Shown here: piece after piece, positions 1 through 8,099 of the stretch | How the letters are laid out: the number at the start of each line of letters is the position of its first letter | Position numbering within the stretch: position 1 is the stretch's first letter | Assembly (NCBI GenBank): GCA_026393835.1 | Contig: JAPKZK010000156.1 | Span: 1-49,295 of the forward strand | Length of the DNA: 49,295 nt | Reading direction: 5' to 3' | Source of the DNA: Candidatus Aminicenantota bacterium | GTDB lineage: Bacteria; Acidobacteriota; Aminicenantia; UBA2199 | The notes under the pieces: model-generated | What the model was told of the DNA's origin: nothing | Seen by the model: the letters and a program-made list of their open reading frames with translations, nothing else | Database searches by the model: none | Position numbers and translations under genes: made by a program

Positions 1-1
1 T

Positions 2-745
2 ACCTCCGATAACAAAATGGTGGATTCGCTGCTGTCCAGGGGAGATGTCGAGCTGCGAAAAGAGTTGGAGCAACTCATTCGCGGTGAATCCATTGAAAAA
101 GCCATCGATGAGAATATCATTTTAAAAGATATCGATACGGATGAGGATTCGTTCTGGAGTTATTTATTGATGGGCGGATATTTGAAGCAGACCGCACCCA
201 GGCCCGATTCGGGGAGAGTATTCTATACCCTTTGGGTTCCCAACGAAGAAGTTAAAACCACGTACCAACGAATAATCCGACGCTTTTTTACAGCCAGGGT
301 CGAACCCGAACGGGTGGAAACCATGCTAAAAGCTTTGATCGGTGGAGATATCGAACTATTCGAGGAAATCCTGCGTGAGATCGTATTAAAGGTTTTTAGT
401 TACCATGATTTCCGCGGAGAACCGGACAAAGTGTACCATGCGTTAGTCATGGGACTTCTTGTATGGATATCCGGCACCCATGAAATCAAATCCAACCGTG
501 AGTCGGGGTATGGACGGTACGATATCATGATTATTCCCAAAGATATTACCAAAACCGGTTACGTGATCGAATTCAAAACCGTACGCAAAGCCATTGCCGA
601 AACAGTAGAGACTGCAACTGAAAAAGCCCTGGAACAAATCGAAGAAAAAAAATACGAAACCGAATTGATCGAAAGAGGAATCCAAAATCGTAAAAAACTG
701 GCGATCGTCTTCAATGGCAAAGAGGTTCATGTAAAGCAGGGCTAG
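2..745 (+). CDS. AAA-ATPase-like/PD-(D/E)XK nuclease protein, C-terminal part (cut by window edge)
   Basis: The reading frame is open from the first bases of the window, so the gene begins upstream; the internal ATG at 17 is not the true start. The visible 247 residues match the C-terminal half of the complete 573-residue protein at 21055-22776 nearly end to end, with the same LEQLIRGESIEKAIDENII and YLLMGGYLKQT-type blocks. The end carries a PD-(D/E)XK nuclease pattern: GRYDIMI followed by YVIEFKT, supplying the acidic and E-x-K residues. In this family the missing N-terminal half is an AAA-like ATPase domain (PF09820 type) and the present part is the nuclease-like domain (PF08011 type). The cellular role of the family is not established. 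The two copies in this window look like paralogues. Confidence 0.85.
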   Translation, partial: TSDNKMVDSLLSRGDVELRKELEQLIRGESIEKAIDENIILKDIDTDEDSFWSYLLMGGYLKQTAPRPDSGRVFYTLWVPNEEVKTTYQRIIRRFFTARVEPERVETMLKALIGGDIELFEEILREIVLKVFSYHDFRGEPDKVYHALVMGLLVWISGTHEIKSNRESGYGRYDIMIIPKDITKTGYVIEFKTVRKAIAETVETATEKALEQIEEKKYETELIERGIQNRKKLAIVFNGKEVHVKQG

Positions 746-780
746 ATAACCGCTCCATAAACTCTCACCGGAACAAAAAA

Positions 781-842
781 TAGAAGTTGAGAAGTTGAGA
801 AGTTAGGAGGTTAGGAAAAAAAACCTTCTTGTTCCTTCTTGG
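781..842. repeat. Periodic palindrome, 9-bp type
   Basis: The left half is a run of GAAGTTGA-like 9-bp units drifting to GGAGGTTAG. An A8 loop follows, and the right half is the complementary CCTTCTTGTTCC series. It lies between the first gene and the Rpn promoter and could act as a weak terminator. It belongs to the dispersed periodic-palindrome family seen at several other intergenic places here. Confidence 0.6.
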
Positions 843-881
843 TTTTAAAAAGTGACGGTGGATTCAGGAGCTTTTCAAGAG

Positions 882-910
882 TTGAAAAAAAACAGGATTT
901 GCAATATAAT
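882..910 (+). promoter_or_regulatory. Sigma-70 type promoter for the Rpn gene
   Basis: TTGAAA (882-887), a 17-base spacer and TATAAT (905-910). The -10 box ends nine bases before the ATG at 920, so the transcript would have almost no leader. This promoter lies inside any longer reading starting at 839 and therefore favours the start at 920. Confidence 0.75.
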
Positions 911-919
911 ACTATTCCC

Positions 920-1867
920 ATGAAGAAAATAGATCGAATAAGAGATAAGTTCTGCAAAGTAGTCCTCGGCGATACGAGAAATACGAAACCGGTACTGCAC
1001 CTACTTCTTCCCGAACCTATTAAAAGGTCCATGGATTGGTCGCAAATCACCATGGACCCCACCAACTATGTTTCCAAAAGATACCGGGAAGGCTATTCCG
1101 ATATCGTAGCCAAAACGAAAATGAAAAATGACCAGGGCGTCCTGGATCTGGATATTTATTTTCTTTTCGAACATAAATCCACCAACGAGAAGGATACTCC
1201 CATCCAAATCTTAAATTATAAGCACCTGGTCTGGGCCAAAGACATCTCCGAAGGCAAACCGATGCGGGTGATTATCCCCATTGTATTTTATTATGGCCAG
1301 GAAAAATGGACCATACCCCTGCAGTTTATCGATCACTTCAAAGTGGCAAACGATGTGAAACCCTATCTGCTGGATTTCCAGTACATCTTGTTTGATGCCA
1401 CTAAATGGGATTTCAGGGAAGAAAAGCACCGGGAATTAAAAAATAATGTGTTCCTGTTGACCGCCCTGGCCCTGATGAAGAGCACGACAAACGAGGATAT
1501 GGAATCCATCCGGGAGATATTCCGGTTTTGGGTGGAGCGGGGATTCCTCGACGAGAAAGAGAATATCATATTCTTTATGATGTTTATTTCCGAGACCAAA
1601 AAACTAGACATGGATAATTTAGTGAAAATATTAGAAGAAACCAATATAGAAGGAGGTGATATGATGTTAACCTTAGCCGATAGAATAAGAAAAGAAGCAA
1701 GAAAAGATTTTATTCAAGAAGGAATAGAAGAAGGAAAGAAAGAGAATACGTGGGAAATTATAAAAAATGCCTTTAATCTGGGTTTACCAATAAATATAAT
1801 TGAGAAACTTACAGGCATCCCGGCTGAGCAAATAAACCTTATGAAAGAAAAAATGGCACAAAGTTAA
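920..1867 (+). CDS. Rpn family PD-(D/E)XK nuclease (recombination-promoting nuclease/putative transposase)
   Basis: A 315-residue protein. The N-terminal part has the family's pattern: GYSDIVAKTKM, then YFLFEHKSTNEKDTPIQIL, then a YKHLVW block. This corresponds to the nuclease core, with the acidic residue in SDIV and the E-H-K triad in FEHKS. The tail, IRKEARKDFIQEGIEEGKKE onward, is the short helical C-terminal domain usual in Rpn proteins. Proteins of this family are DNA endonucleases that stimulate RecA-independent recombination, and some act in phage defence. The start at 920 is chosen because a promoter ends just upstream of it and because the upstream 27 codons do not resemble the family. 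A second start sits inside the gene (see 1661). Confidence 0.88.
   Translation: MKKIDRIRDKFCKVVLGDTRNTKPVLHLLLPEPIKRSMDWSQITMDPTNYVSKRYREGYSDIVAKTKMKNDQGVLDLDIYFLFEHKSTNEKDTPIQILNYKHLVWAKDISEGKPMRVIIPIVFYYGQEKWTIPLQFIDHFKVANDVKPYLLDFQYILFDATKWDFREEKHRELKNNVFLLTALALMKSTTNEDMESIREIFRFWVERGFLDEKENIIFFMMFISETKKLDMDNLVKILEETNIEGGDMMLTLADRIRKEARKDFIQEGIEEGKKENTWEIIKNAFNLGLPINIIEKLTGIPAEQINLMKEKMAQS
1650..1664 (+). promoter_or_regulatory. Strong internal ribosome-binding site within the Rpn gene
   Basis: AAGGAGGTGAT (1650-1660) is a near-perfect complement of the 16S rRNA 3' end. It is followed directly by two in-frame ATG codons at 1661 and 1664. The spacing from the GGAGG core to the second ATG is the better one. 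No other gene in the window has such an extended Shine-Dalgarno sequence, and this one is inside a coding region. Confidence 0.7.
1661..1867 (+). CDS. Probable intragenic short product of the Rpn gene (RpnS-type antitoxin)
   Basis: Translation from the internal ATG at 1661 (or 1664) stays in the Rpn frame and gives a 67-68 residue protein equal to the C-terminal domain of the nuclease, beginning MMLTLADRIRKEARKDF. In Escherichia coli, Rpn toxins are held inactive by an intragenic product made from an in-frame internal start and covering the C-terminal domain. The very strong ribosome-binding site here suggests the same arrangement. What is seen is the site and the frame; the antitoxin role is inferred from that precedent. 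It could also be a chance purine run coding for EGG, though the placement before two ATGs at the start of the C-terminal domain argues against chance. Confidence 0.55.
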   Translation: MMLTLADRIRKEARKDFIQEGIEEGKKENTWEIIKNAFNLGLPINIIEKLTGIPAEQINLMKEKMAQS

Positions 1868-1921
1868 TGGGTCTATAATGAAATAAATTGCTCCTTATTC
1901 CCTTTCAAAATGGAAATCGAA

Positions 1922-2221
1922 TTAATTTTCAAGAGGAACAATGGAAAACCTGAAACCCAGGGCATGTAGAATCGTTTCCAGGGTAATAAGCCTGGGATTT
2001 CCCCTGTTTGATAATGACCGATAAAGGTGCTGCCTGTTCAGCCTGGTTTTTTGGGCCAATTCGGAGATTCCGCCATTGGCCTCAGTAACAGTTCGAAGCG
2101 CCAACAAAAAAGCATCGGCATCGTTATCTTTTTCATACTCCTCCAGTGCGACATTTAGATAAGAAACCGCTTCATCGCGATCCATTAATTTATCTTTCAG
2201 ATAAGCTCTAAAGTCTCTCAT
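1922..2221 (-). CDS. HI1420-type addiction-module antidote protein (orphan)
   Basis: A 99-residue helix-turn-helix protein. The N-terminal half (MRDFRAYLKDKLMD, then AVSYLNVALEEYEKDNDADAF) and the C-terminal HTH (ISELAQKTRLNRQHLYRSLS, then GNPRLITLETILHALGFRF) match the antidote family COG3636/TIGR02684. An AAGGAGGG ribosome-binding site precedes the ATG. In the usual module a small RelE-fold toxin gene lies immediately upstream. Here the upstream 450 bases on the minus strand contain no such gene and the antidote has its own promoter, so it is an orphan. It may act as a lone regulator or neutralise a toxin encoded elsewhere. It converges on the Rpn gene with a 54-base gap. Confidence 0.82.
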   Translation of the reverse strand: MRDFRAYLKDKLMDRDEAVSYLNVALEEYEKDNDADAFLLALRTVTEANGGISELAQKTRLNRQHLYRSLSNRGNPRLITLETILHALGFRFSIVPLEN

Positions 2222-2246
2222 TTTTTCCCTCCTTACCCATAGTTTT

Positions 2247-2275
2247 ATAGTAGCTTATAACCGACAAAATGTCAA
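2247..2275 (-). promoter_or_regulatory. Promoter of the orphan antidote gene
   Basis: On the minus strand there is TTGACA (2275-2270), 17 bases, then TACTAT (2252-2247). It lies 26 bases upstream of the ATG, with the ribosome-binding site between them. Confidence 0.6.
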
Positions 2276-2720
2276 GCCTTATCCCCGGATCCCCCGAAGA
2301 CGAAGACTGGGTTAACCCTTCCCAAAACAATTAAGAAGTAAAAACGAAAAATGGAAACGGAGCTCTTCGGGCATTGAGAAGTCAGGGAGCGGGAGTCGGG
2401 AGACAGGGATAATGGTAATTTTCTGTAGGGACAGACCTTCGTGGCTGCCCGATATTGCTTTTCTTTGCCTGATCCCTTTTAAATGCTGCGGCTGCCTCAG
2501 ATTGCAAAAAAGTCTTGACTTTTTCGCAATGGGCTGCATTTTAGTTGGATTTTCTCAAAAGCGGGCGGCGCCCGCACCCTATTTTAGAACCATTACAGGA
2601 GCATTTTTCTGACTGTCCTTTATCACCCCTATTTTTTTTTAGCGGATTATGCTAAAATGAGAATCTGTCGATTAACTTGAACAAAAAAATAAACGTTATC
2701 CTGTTAAAAAGGAGCCCGGA
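2276..2720. other. Non-coding stretch upstream of the LVIVD gene
   Basis: No convincing gene on either strand. It holds purine-rich 9-bp-like repeats near 2385-2410 and a GTAGGGACAGACC...GGCTGCCC motif near 2425-2453, which resembles the GTAGGGGCG...TGTCTGCCC motif at the far right of the window. An extended -10 box, TGCTAAAAT (2650-2658), is the best promoter candidate for the following gene; no clear -35 accompanies it. Confidence 0.5.
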
Positions 2721-5700
2721 ATGATTAAACAACTAATAACAACGCTGTTGATAATAGCAAGTTTCACCGCCGGCGTCGTTTACGCCGAGAACATTACCTG
2801 CACGAAAGTGGGTGAATGGGGAACAGACCGGTATGCCGATGTTTTTATCCAGGGTTCCTATGCCTACTGCGCGGCAGAGGAAGCAGGCCTTGATATTATC
2901 GATGTCGGCAACCCCTCCAGCCCTAAAAAAATTGGGGGCATCGATGCTTTATATGCCCGTAGAGTATGGGTAAACGCGAATACCAGGCTTGCTTACCTGG
3001 CCGACACCTCGGAATTGAAAATAATCGATATATCTGTTCCCTCAGCTCCGAAATCGATGGGAGTCTATGACCCCAATCTCCTTGTCGAAGATGTGGTTGT
3101 CAATGGTAACTATGCATTTATAATCGGTTCAATTTTTTCCTCTGACTTTTTCGGGAACGGTGAGTTGCATATATTGGATATTTCTAACCCCGCCGCCCCG
3201 ATTTTTTTGGGAATGTACAAAACAGATGTCATTTCAAGCGTATATATAAGCAATAACTACGCCTATTTAACTGCTTATTACTACGATGAATTTGAAATTA
3301 TGCATTCGCATTTCGACATAGTCGATATCTCCGACTACTCTTCTCCGCAGCGGATTGGAACCGCTGCACTCGACGAGAGCGACATAAAAGGGATATCGAT
3401 GAAGGGTAATTATGTTTATCTAGGGGGTAGTAAGTTGCACACCATCGATGTTTCCGATCCCTCCTCGCCTTCCCTGGTAGGAAATACGGCTGTCACAGGA
3501 TCTATTATAAACGATATATATGTCAAGGATAATTATGCTTATGCAGCCGCCGGCGACGGGGGCCTGGATATCTTCAACATATCGGCTCCCGCCGCACCTG
3601 GTTTGGTAAAAAACTGCCCGACCCCCGGGAGTGCACATGGCGTATACGTTCAAGGAAATTATGCCTATATGGCCGATATGGACAAAGGGCTGCAAGTGAT
3701 CGATATATCCCACCCCGCCTCTGCTTATATCGCCGGGACATACGGCGGGTCTATCGCTATCAAATCGATGAATATTTCCGGGACCCATGCCTACCTTGGC
3801 ACTTCATCCGATGGATTATTGATATTGAATATTTCCGATAAGACTTCCCCCACCCCGGTTGGAAAATACCAACTGCCTTATCCACATTATTATGTAAATG
3901 ATGCCCACATTAAAGGCAATTATGCCTACCTCCTGGATGGCGGTTATCTTGGAAATAGGGGTTTTAAGGTGCTTAACATTTCTGATCCTTCCTCTCCTAC
4001 ATTGCTTGGGACCATTGATTCGCTTTATTCCGAGCATATTTTTGTCAACGGCAATTACGCTTATGCGATCGGAGATTCCACCGGGTTAACCGTAATCGAT
4101 ATTTCCACAGTCGGTCACCCGGAGGTAAAAGGCAGCCTTTCTTTAGGCGAAGCCACATACGGAATTTTTGTTTCCGGGAACTATGCTTATATCACAGGAG
4201 AACGTCGCTTGATGGTCATCGATATTTCCAACCCGGCCTCGCCCGTCCTGACCGGCAGCCTGTCCATTAATGGGTATCATAATTTGTTTGTGCAGGGTAA
4301 TTATGCTTATGTCGTGGGCAATAAGTTTTATGTAATCGATATATCGCAACCGGGGTCGCCGGTAGTGGTGGGAAAATGTGATGACCTGGGTTACCAGGCG
4401 ACTGTAAACGGCAATCATGCTTTTATAGCCGCTTCTTTTTTGGGCTTAAAAGTCATCGATATTTCCGAACCGGCCGCGCCTTTCCTGTCCGGTACATATA
4501 GCACACCGGGTTCGGCGAGATTCATAGAAGGGGATGAGGATTATGTTTATTTAGGAGACAACGGCAGTGGACAATTTTTTATTTTTAAACTGTCCCCCTC
4601 ATCCCATATGGTCCTGGATAAAACGGAACTCTATTTTTCTGCGTCGACTTCAGGTTTCAAAACCGGCGCCCAAAACCTTTTAATCGACAAAATTGGAGAA
4701 AATACCTTGAACTGGCAAGCAGCCTCCACTCAACCCTGGTTGAGCTGTTCTCCCGCTTTCGGGAGAAATGCGGGCGTGATTTCCGTTTCAGTGAATGCCG
4801 GCGGTCTTGCCCCCGGGACTTATACCGGGAGCATTACGGTTTCCGACCCAGCCGCGGATAATTCCCCCCAGACCGCGGCGGTTACCCTCAAGGTTTACGA
4901 TCCCCCATTGCTATCCGGTCCTTTCGGCGACTTTGCAACGCCCATTGCCGGTTCAATCGTACAAAGCAGTATTCCTGTTACCGGTTGGGCGTTGGATGAT
5001 ATTGCGGTTGAGCGCGTCGATATCTACCGGGAAGAAGGGGCGGGAATGGTTTATATCGGTAAAGCCGTTTTCATAGAGGGCGCCCGGCCGGATGTAGGAA
5101 CCGCTTATCCCGGTTACCCCCTGAACTACAAAGCCGGTTGGGGCTATATGATGCTGACCAATTTGCTTCCCGGCGGCGGGAATGGGACATTCACCCTCCA
5201 TGCCATTGCCACGGATGTCGAGGGGAATCAAGTCACGCTGGGGACTAAAACCGTTATTTGCGACAATGAACATGCCGTAAAGCCTTTTGGGGCAATAGAT
5301 ACCCCCACCCAGGGCGACGCAGCGTCCGGCGGCAATTTTATCAACTGGGGGTGGGTATTGACGGCGCCGCCCAACATGGTTCCTACAGACGGTTCCACCA
5401 TCGATGTATGGGTAGACGGACTTAACCTCGGTCATCCTACCTACAACAATAATAGGCCCGATATTGCCGCCCTATTTCCCGGTTATCTCAACAGCGATGG
5501 GGCGGGGGGCTATTTTCATTTTAACACAACCGCTTATAAAAACGGCGTTCATACGATTGCCTGGAGCGCCGATGATAACGCCGGCAACGCCGACGGCATC
5601 GGCAGCAGGTATTTCTCCATACAAAACACCGGGGCCGATACGGGGGGGAAAGGAAGCGAGGAAGCGCGGAAGAGCGGAAGAGCGGAAAAAGATAAATTGG

Positions 5701-6107
5701 GTAGGGGCTCCGCTGCATTTTCCCCGTGTTCGCCCGTCGTTGATCGATACAGCCCGGTATATGTTAGTAAGGGCTATGATAGGGAAGCCGAACCTCAACA
5801 GGCATATCCCGACAGGAATGGAAACATCCGGGTCGAGATCAAGGAATTGGAACGGGTGGCCATTCGCTTGAATGATGAACAAGCGGTTGAAATGGCTGTC
5901 GTTGAATATCTCGGTTATTTAGCGGTAGGCGACCGGTTACAACCGCTGCCGATAGGATCGACGATGGACATTGAAAGAGGATTTTTTTACTGGCAGCCGG
6001 GACCGGGATTCGTGGGGAATTATCGATTGGTATTTTTTTTAAAGGGCCAAAATGGGGCGTTGTGGAAAAAGAATATTTTAATTAATATAAATCCTGGTTC
6101 CAGGTAG
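2721..6107 (+). CDS. Secreted LVIVD-repeat protein with BACON-like and Ig-like C-terminal modules
   Basis: A 1128-residue exported protein; AAGGAG sits six bases before the ATG. A signal peptide covers residues 1-22, cleaved after VVYA. About thirteen LVIVD repeats follow (residues about 30-625), each of the form GNYAY...GLxVIDISxPxxP, enough for two beta-propellers. Residues about 629-727 resemble a BACON-type beta-sandwich (WLSCSP, GTYTGSITVSDP). Residues about 733-965 are an Ig-like tandem module also found in the SBBP protein at 23066 (GPFGDFATP, GWALDD, AVKPFGAIDTP). After a low-complexity linker (residues about 974-993) comes a shared C-terminal domain with LPIGST and PGPGF motifs. There is no membrane anchor. 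A surface or secreted binding role is likely; the substrate is unknown. Confidence 0.87.
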   Translation: MIKQLITTLLIIASFTAGVVYAENITCTKVGEWGTDRYADVFIQGSYAYCAAEEAGLDIIDVGNPSSPKKIGGIDALYARRVWVNANTRLAYLADTSELKIIDISVPSAPKSMGVYDPNLLVEDVVVNGNYAFIIGSIFSSDFFGNGELHILDISNPAAPIFLGMYKTDVISSVYISNNYAYLTAYYYDEFEIMHSHFDIVDISDYSSPQRIGTAALDESDIKGISMKGNYVYLGGSKLHTIDVSDPSSPSLVGNTAVTGSIINDIYVKDNYAYAAAGDGGLDIFNISAPAAPGLVKNCPTPGSAHGVYVQGNYAYMADMDKGLQVIDISHPASAYIAGTYGGSIAIKSMNISGTHAYLGTSSDGLLILNISDKTSPTPVGKYQLPYPHYYVNDAHIKGNYAYLLDGGYLGNRGFKVLNISDPSSPTLLGTIDSLYSEHIFVNGNYAYAIGDSTGLTVIDISTVGHPEVKGSLSLGEATYGIFVSGNYAYITGERRLMVIDISNPASPVLTGSLSINGYHNLFVQGNYAYVVGNKFYVIDISQPGSPVVVGKCDDLGYQATVNGNHAFIAASFLGLKVIDISEPAAPFLSGTYSTPGSARFIEGDEDYVYLGDNGSGQFFIFKLSPSSHMVLDKTELYFSASTSGFKTGAQNLLIDKIGENTLNWQAASTQPWLSCSPAFGRNAGVISVSVNAGGLAPGTYTGSITVSDPAADNSPQTAAVTLKVYDPPLLSGPFGDFATPIAGSIVQSSIPVTGWALDDIAVERVDIYREEGAGMVYIGKAVFIEGARPDVGTAYPGYPLNYKAGWGYMMLTNLLPGGGNGTFTLHAIATDVEGNQVTLGTKTVICDNEHAVKPFGAIDTPTQGDAASGGNFINWGWVLTAPPNMVPTDGSTIDVWVDGLNLGHPTYNNNRPDIAALFPGYLNSDGAGGYFHFNTTAYKNGVHTIAWSADDNAGNADGIGSRYFSIQNTGADTGGKGSEEARKSGRAEKDKLGRGSAAFSPCSPVVDRYSPVYVSKGYDREAEPQQAYPDRNGNIRVEIKELERVAIRLNDEQAVEMAVVEYLGYLAVGDRLQPLPIGSTMDIERGFFYWQPGPGFVGNYRLVFFLKGQNGALWKKNILININPGSR
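5646..5693 (+). repeat. 9-bp purine repeat inside the LVIVD coding sequence
   Basis: Tandem GGAAGAGCG/GGAAGCGAG-type units of about 9 bp stay in frame and encode the charged linker EEARKSGRAEK. The same unit, in the same strand sense and in reverse complement, makes up the intergenic repeats at 20797-20870 and 26020-26110. The related SBBP protein has an unrelated linker at this point. This looks like a dispersed intergenic repeat that has entered, or arisen within, a gene. Confidence 0.7.
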
Positions 6108-6151
6108 GCCAATACCTGCTTTCCCTTCCGCACAAAGTGAAAAAAAAGAAA

Positions 6152-6197
6152 AAATTGCCACAGAGGACACTGAGGACGCCGAGGACACTGAGTCACT
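6152..6197. repeat. Periodic repeat (GAGGACACT, period 9)
   Basis: GCCACAGAGGACACTGAG is followed by two more 9-bp units (GAGGACGCC, GAGGACACT). It lies in the gap between the LVIVD gene and the next promoter and belongs to the dispersed family. Confidence 0.65.
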
Positions 6198-6249
6198 AAT
6201 AGGAAAAGGGAGCGCCGTTTCCAGTGTTTCGCGGGCAATGAGTTTGTCA

Positions 6250-6278
6250 TTGACAAAACAAATCAATCATATTATTAT
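6250..6278 (+). promoter_or_regulatory. Strong promoter for the DUF6515-aro operon
   Basis: TTGACA (6250-6255), 17 bases, TATTAT (6273-6278). Expected transcription start is near 6285, about 40 bases before the ATG at 6325. No terminator is apparent between this gene and aroB, 17 bases downstream, so the shikimate genes are probably transcribed from here. Confidence 0.75.
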
Positions 6279-6324
6279 ATTAAACATGAAGCAAGAGAAA
6301 GAAATCACTCTAAGGAGAAAACCA

Positions 6325-7053
6325 ATGATTAATAATAAAGCCGGGAAATCACTTTTTATTATATTGGTGGGGTTAATCGTTTTGGCCTTTACCACCGGGG
6401 CCGTTTTAAACGCAGCGCCGAACGACGGCGCTGGGGACAAGAAAAAACATAAATCCCACAACCCGCCAAAACACGTCGTTGTGGTTCAGCGCGACGGCCC
6501 ACCGAATCATCCCTATTATGGGAGGACCGTTACCGTTTTGCCACCCGGGCATACCGTGGTTACAGTCAGGGGCCGCCAGTATTATTATCATAACGGCCAT
6601 TATTACGTGCCCGGTCAATCCGGCTACCTGGCCCATGGGGGACCCCACGGCGCACGGGTTACCGTCCTTCCGCCGGACCATCGAAAGATTTATGTCCGGG
6701 ATAAAGTTTATTACTATTATTATGGGACATATTACCATTATGACCCCATTCAAAGAGTATACCTGGTGGTAGAACCCCCTGAAGGAGCTGACATCCCGGA
6801 ATTACCCGAAGGCTATGAATCCCATCGCTTCGGGGCGAATACTTACTATCATTGCAACGGCGCCTATTACCGTTATGATCCCATGCGAAAGATCTATTTA
6901 ACAATAAAACCACCCGAAGGGATGATATTGAATTCCCTCCCTTTTGGATTTGAAACAGTAATAACAGGCGGCAATAAGCGCTTCTTTTACATGGGAGTCT
7001 ATTACACCCCCGTCACCCAAAATGGGGTAATGATGTACAAAGTAGCAAGATAA
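6325..7053 (+). CDS. DUF6515-like exported protein
   Basis: A 242-residue protein; AAGGAG at 6312-6317 supports this start over the upstream in-frame ATGs. An N-terminal hydrophobic stretch (LFIILVGLIVLAFTTGAVL) ends at LNAAP and looks like a signal peptide. The mature part is rich in Tyr, Pro and His and has four imperfect repeats of the form VTVLPPGH...VRGRQYYYHNGHYY, about 45-50 residues each. This pattern fits the DUF6515 family of small exported bacterial proteins of unknown function. It is the first gene of the transcription unit that continues into aroB. The link between an exported Tyr-rich protein and the shikimate pathway may be incidental. Confidence 0.7.
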   Translation: MINNKAGKSLFIILVGLIVLAFTTGAVLNAAPNDGAGDKKKHKSHNPPKHVVVVQRDGPPNHPYYGRTVTVLPPGHTVVTVRGRQYYYHNGHYYVPGQSGYLAHGGPHGARVTVLPPDHRKIYVRDKVYYYYYGTYYHYDPIQRVYLVVEPPEGADIPELPEGYESHRFGANTYYHCNGAYYRYDPMRKIYLTIKPPEGMILNSLPFGFETVITGGNKRFFYMGVYYTPVTQNGVMMYKVAR

Positions 7054-7070
7054 CCCATGGAGCTTAGCCA

Positions 7071-8099
7071 TTGAAAACCATTGAAATTCACGGCCAAACC
7101 GGAACCTCGGAAATTGCCGTCGGCGAATCGCTGGAAAACCTTGAAAAATATACCGGTGGTACTAAAAAGATCATCATCACGGACGAAAACCTCAACCGCT
7201 TCTACCATAAACGATTCCCCCCATGGGACATCATCGAAATCGGGACCGGCGAAAAAATCAAAACCCTGGAAACCGTGGAATATATCTTTAAAAAATTGGT
7301 GGAACTGGAAATCGATCGCTCCTGTTTTATCGTGGGCGTCGGCGGCGGTATCGTCTGCGATATCACCGGTTTCGCGGCTTCGACATTCATGCGCGGCCTG
7401 CCCTTCGGATTCGTCTCTACCTCCCTGCTCTCCCAGGTGGACGCTGGCGTGGGCGGGAAAAACGGCGTCAATTTCTACGGCTATAAAAATATGATCGGCC
7501 TGTTCAACCAACCGAATTTCGTCATCTGCGACCCGGGAATGCTCAAAACCCTGCCCCATAAAGAACTGCTGTCGGGTTTCGCTGAAGTGGTGAAACACGC
7601 TGCCATCGGCAGCCGGGAATTGTTCGCTTTCCTGGAAAAAAACTTTAAAAAAGCCCTGGCCCTGGATGGCGAAACCCTGGAAAAACTGGTCTGCGAATCG
7701 GTGACAATTAAAGCGGATGTGGTCCGGATAGACGAAAAAGAAAAAGGCGAACGCCGGAAATTGAACTTCGGCCATACCCTGGGCCATGCCCTGGAAAAAA
7801 CCGCCGGTCTCCCCCACGGCGAGGCAGTAAGCCTCGGCATGGTGTTCGCCGCGGCCCTTTCCGTAAAAAGAAATAAGCTCCCTCTTTCGGAAGCCGAAAG
7901 AATCCGGGACCTCCTGGAACAAATCGGGCTGCCCACGGAAATATCCCTGGACAAAGAAAAAATCCTGGACGCGCTTAAAAAAGATAAAAAACGGGAAGGC
8001 GACGGACTCCATTTTGTTTTACTGGAATCCATCGGCCAGGCAATCATCGAAAAGATTCCTTTTCAAGAACTGGAAATGGCGATCCATGATTTGTATTAG
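7071..8099 (+). CDS. aroB: 3-dehydroquinate synthase
   Basis: Converts DAHP to 3-dehydroquinate, the second shikimate-pathway step (NAD- and metal-dependent, cytosolic). At 342 residues it is about the family length. Visible signatures are the nucleotide-binding GVGGGIVCDITGFAAS block, FVSTSLLSQVDAGVGGKNGVN, and the metal ligands in GFAEVVKH, FGHTLGHALE and LPHGEAVSLG. The start is a TTG at 7071, preceded by GGAG (7059-7062) at good spacing. The only nearby ATG (7057) opens a five-codon frame that stops at once. The end overlaps aroD by 14 bases, indicating translational coupling. Confidence 0.95.
   Translation: MKTIEIHGQTGTSEIAVGESLENLEKYTGGTKKIIITDENLNRFYHKRFPPWDIIEIGTGEKIKTLETVEYIFKKLVELEIDRSCFIVGVGGGIVCDITGFAASTFMRGLPFGFVSTSLLSQVDAGVGGKNGVNFYGYKNMIGLFNQPNFVICDPGMLKTLPHKELLSGFAEVVKHAAIGSRELFAFLEKNFKKALALDGETLEKLVCESVTIKADVVRIDEKEKGERRKLNFGHTLGHALEKTAGLPHGEAVSLGMVFAAALSVKRNKLPLSEAERIRDLLEQIGLPTEISLDKEKILDALKKDKKREGDGLHFVLLESIGQAIIEKIPFQELEMAIHDLY

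Noticed and set aside
839..919. Upstream start for the Rpn protein
   Set aside because: The promoter lies inside this segment and the 27 extra residues do not match the family.
2412..2612. A 66-codon open frame upstream of the LVIVD gene
   Set aside because: No ribosome-binding site or protein-like pattern; it overlaps a repeat-like motif.
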